DNA from: HGM12669 sp048527645
Lineage (GTDB): Bacteria; Bacillota; Clostridia; Oscillospirales; CAG-272
NCBI GenBank assembly: GCA_048527645.1
Contig: DBGFNI010000111.1
Location: forward strand, 1-8,539
Reading direction: 5' to 3'
DNA: 8,539 nt
Part shown: positions 7,247 through 8,539 of the stretch, in pieces
Numbering within the stretch: position 1 is the first letter of the stretch
Layout: each line of letters begins with the position of its first letter
Notes under the pieces: generated by a model
Told to the model about the DNA's origin: nothing
Seen by the model: only the letters and a program-made list of their open reading frames with translations
Database searches by the model: none
Position numbers and translations under genes: made by a program

Positions 7247-7275
7247 TTGCTTTTTTCGATGGCTTTTGTTATACT
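7247..7275 (+). promoter_or_regulatory. Promoter of the inorganic pyrophosphatase gene
   Basis: TTGCTT (7247-7252), a 17-nt spacer, and TATACT (7270-7275) with an upstream TGn extended -10 element (7267-7269). The expected start is near 7282, about 23 nt before the ppa ATG. Confidence 0.8.
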
Positions 7276-7304
7276 AACAATATAAAAATGAAAGGACTGA
7301 TGCT

Positions 7305-7838
7305 ATGTCGAATATATGGCACGATATTTCTCCCAAACGGATTACGCCGGAGGATTTTATTTGCGTGGTTGAAATTCCAATGGGAAGCAAGAAAAAATAC
7401 GAACTGGACAAAGAAACAGGACTGCTCAGGCTGGACCGGATTTTATATACCTCTACCCGCTATCCGGCAAACTACGGCTTTATTCCGCGCACATACGGGG
7501 ATGATGAGGATCCGCTGGATGTGCTCATCCTTTGCTCGGAGGCGCTGGAACCGCTCTGTCTGGTGCGTGCGTATCCGATCGGTGTGATTTCCATGATTGA
7601 CAACGGACGGCGCGACGAAAAAATCATTGCCATTCCGTATACCGATCCGAATTATAATCACTATACGGAAATCGGTCAGCTGCCAAGTCACATCTTTGAT
7701 GAAATGCGTCATTTCTTCTCTGTGTATAAAAATCTGGAAAACAAGGAGACAGCGGTGGATGAGGTGCAGCCGAAAGAGGCGGCGCTCCAGATCATCCGCG
7801 AAGCGATTGATCATTATATTGAGAAGTTCTGCAAGTGA
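7305..7838 (+). CDS. ppa: Inorganic pyrophosphatase, family I
   Basis: A 177-residue soluble family I pyrophosphatase, which hydrolyses pyrophosphate to two phosphates and pulls DNA, RNA and protein synthesis forward. The signature DDEDPLDV (residues 66-73) supplies the Mg-binding aspartates D67, D69 and D72. A second acidic cluster in MIDNGRRDEKIIAIP gives D99, D104 and K106. HFFSVYKNLE carries the conserved Y141-K142, and the N-terminal EIPMGSKKKYELD holds the substrate lysine and glutamate. AAAGGA (7291-7296) is 8 nt before the ATG. It is divergent from araB and is followed 6 nt after its stop by the rnpB promoter, with no terminator between, so some read-through into rnpB is possible. Confidence 0.97.
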   Translation: MSNIWHDISPKRITPEDFICVVEIPMGSKKKYELDKETGLLRLDRILYTSTRYPANYGFIPRTYGDDEDPLDVLILCSEALEPLCLVRAYPIGVISMIDNGRRDEKIIAIPYTDPNYNHYTEIGQLPSHIFDEMRHFFSVYKNLENKETAVDEVQPKEAALQIIREAIDHYIEKFCK

Positions 7839-7844
7839 TTTTGC

Positions 7845-7873
7845 TTGACATCGTTTTGCTTTTGTGTTAAGAT
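7845..7873 (+). promoter_or_regulatory. Promoter of rnpB
   Basis: TTGACA (7845-7850), a 17-nt spacer and TAAGAT (7868-7873), preceded by TGn (7865-7867). The expected start at about 7880-7881 coincides with the 5' strand of the RNase P RNA P1 helix. Confidence 0.88.
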
Positions 7874-7880
7874 AGAGCGG

Positions 7881-8248
7881 CAGACCGGGTTGGGCAATCG
7901 CGTAATATGATGCCGAAAGGTTTTATTATGAGGAAAGTCCGGGCTTCACAGGGAAAGGATAACGGATAACGTCCGCCGTAGGTGACTACCGGGAAAGTGC
8001 AACAGAAATAAACCGCCTGCTCCGGCAGGTAAGGATGGAAAGGCGAGGTAAGAGCTCACCGGCATACTGGTAACAGTATTGCAAATGTAAACCCTATCCG
8101 AAGCAACACCGTTGCGGGTGATTCCCTGACGCGCGAGATTCCGCGCCCCGCATGGGTGGCACCGTTTTTGAAAACGGAAGGAGCGTGGCGACATGCTTCG
8201 CAGATAGATGATTGCCCTCGACAGAACCCGGCTTACAGACCCGATCTG
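7881..8248 (+). ncRNA. rnpB: RNase P RNA (catalytic subunit of ribonuclease P)
   Basis: About 368 nt, the usual size of bacterial RNase P RNA, the ribozyme that removes tRNA 5' leaders. The universal 5' block GAGGAAAGTCCGGGC is at 7930-7944 and the 3' block ACAGAACCCGGCTTA at 8221-8235; their CCGGG and CCCGG can pair. The ends CAGACCGGGT (7881-7890) and ACCCGATCTG (8239-8248) form P1 with one mismatch. P2 is GGGCAATC (7892-7899) with GATTGCCC (8210-8217). The specificity domain shows GGTAAGGATGGAAAGGCGAG (8028-8047), a hairpin CCTGC/GCAGG at 8016-8029, and ATACTG-GTAA-CAGTAT at 8064-8079 capped by a GNRA loop. Other stems include GCGCG/CGCGC at 8131-8146 and CCGTTT/AAACGG at 8162-8177. It is probably type A, which I infer from the presumed Clostridia origin rather than a full fold. 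It has its own promoter and terminator. Confidence 0.97.
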
Positions 8249-8249
8249 A

Positions 8250-8285
8250 AGCAAAAAAGGCGGTATGACACCGTCTTTTTTTGCT
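8250..8285 (+). terminator. Rho-independent terminator of rnpB
   Basis: GGCGGT (8259-8264) pairs with ACCGTC (8270-8275), with one G-T pair, around a 5-nt loop. The stem is extended by a flanking A-run and T-run (AAAAAA / TTTTTTT), ending in TTTTTTTGCT. It begins 2 nt after the mature RNase P RNA end. Confidence 0.9.
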
Positions 8286-8328
8286 GAAATGCCCTCTTTA
8301 ACGTGTAAAATCAGAGAAAAACGCTTTT

Positions 8329-8392
8329 GGAAAAACTTTTTTTAAGAAAAAAGGAAAAAGGGGTTGACAAAGGTCAGAGTGGGTGATATAAT
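8329..8392 (+). promoter_or_regulatory. Strong rRNA-type promoter with A/T-rich upstream element
   Basis: A perfect consensus promoter: TTGACA (8364-8369), a 17-nt spacer and TATAAT (8387-8392), with TGn before the -10 box (8384-8386). Alternating A-runs and a T-run between 8329 and 8360 resemble an UP element that contacts the RNA polymerase alpha subunit. Transcription should begin at G8398 or G8399; a G start is common for growth-rate-controlled rRNA promoters. Such a strong promoter fits the rRNA leader that follows. Confidence 0.9.
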
Positions 8393-8398
8393 AGTCAG

Positions 8399-8539
8399 GC
8401 ACTCCGCGAGAGGGAGTGCGGAACGGTCCTTGAAAATTGAACAACAGACGAGAGAAAGAGGCTGCGAAAGCAGTCTTAAAGAGATCTCGACAATTCCTTT
8501 TAGAAGCACACAACGAAAGAGTTGTACAAGAGTAAAATG
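8399..8539 (+). other. Probable leader of an rRNA operon (16S gene expected just past the edge)
   Basis: Non-coding transcript leader following the strong promoter. It opens with a hairpin GCACTCC (8399-8405) / GGAGTGC (8413-8419). A boxA-like antitermination element, GGTCCTTGAAAATTGAAC (8425-8442), resembles the CTTTGAAAACTGAAC element of Firmicutes rRNA leaders. Two more hairpins follow: AGGCTGC-GAAA-GCAGTCT (8459-8476) and ACAAC/GTTGT (8510-8525). There is no credible open reading frame. The 16S 5' end (AGAGTTTGATC...) is not present within the window, so the identity as rRNA leader is inferred from promoter strength, boxA-like sequence and structure. Confidence 0.78.
8425..8442 (+). promoter_or_regulatory. 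boxA-like antitermination element
   Basis: GGTCCTTGAAAATTGAAC closely resembles the boxA region of rRNA leaders in Bacillota, where NusB and NusE (ribosomal protein S10) bind nascent RNA to prevent Rho-dependent termination. It lies about 26 nt after the expected transcription start. Confidence 0.65.

Noticed and set aside
7228..7256. TTGACA at 7228-7233 as the -35 box of the ppa promoter
   Set aside because: At 16-18 nt spacing the sequence is a T-run with no -10 likeness. TTGCTT/TATACT at 7247-7275 with an extended -10 element is clearly better.
7946..8254. A 102-codon open frame on the - strand inside rnpB
   Set aside because: It is fully antisense to the RNase P RNA, whose conserved blocks and helices explain the sequence.
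8283..8311. Second tandem rRNA promoter with TAAAAT at 8306-8311 as -10 box
   Set aside because: No -35-like hexamer lies 16-18 nt upstream, and the position overlaps the rnpB terminator.

Overview
The window looks like a chromosomal segment of a Clostridia-type Bacillota, perhaps Oscillospirales. This rests on AGGAG-type ribosome binding sites, NrdR, compact operons with 2-4 nt junctions, consensus TTGACA/TATAAT promoters, and a moderately GC-rich coding sequence with AT-rich promoters. The taxon is an inference from style, not from a marker comparison. I see no mobile element, CRISPR array, tRNA or phage gene.

Left part, + strand (1-2720): a PAS-like protein with a degenerate histidine-kinase-like C-terminus, then the regulator NrdR, then a cytoplasmic SGNH/GDSL hydrolase. 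The run ends at a perfect 18-bp hairpin terminator at 2681-2720.

Middle part, - strand (7221 down to 2811): a four-gene operon transcribed right to left. It encodes L-ribulokinase (araB), tRNA adenosine deaminase (tadA), an RluA-family pseudouridine synthase and a COG2509-type FAD-dependent dehydrogenase. Junctions are ATGA 4-nt overlaps (twice) and a 2-nt gap, so the genes are probably translationally coupled. A consensus-like promoter lies before araB and a minus-strand terminator follows the last gene. A sugar kinase leading two RNA-modification genes is an odd grouping, and araA, araD and a regulator are not in view.

Right part, + strand (7247-8539): a divergent promoter drives a family I inorganic pyrophosphatase. 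Directly after it, with its own extended -10 promoter, comes the RNase P RNA gene rnpB with a terminator. A very strong consensus promoter with an A/T-rich upstream element then opens an rRNA-type leader (hairpins and a boxA-like element) that runs off the end of the window. The 16S rRNA gene is expected immediately beyond the edge.

Most of the content is housekeeping: dNTP synthesis control, tRNA and rRNA processing or modification, and pyrophosphate removal. I did not find a convincing undescribed system. The points most worth a second look are the araB-tadA-rlu-FAD operon, the four-cysteine cluster in the FAD protein, the degenerate sensor before nrdR, and the dyad overlapping the araB -35 box.
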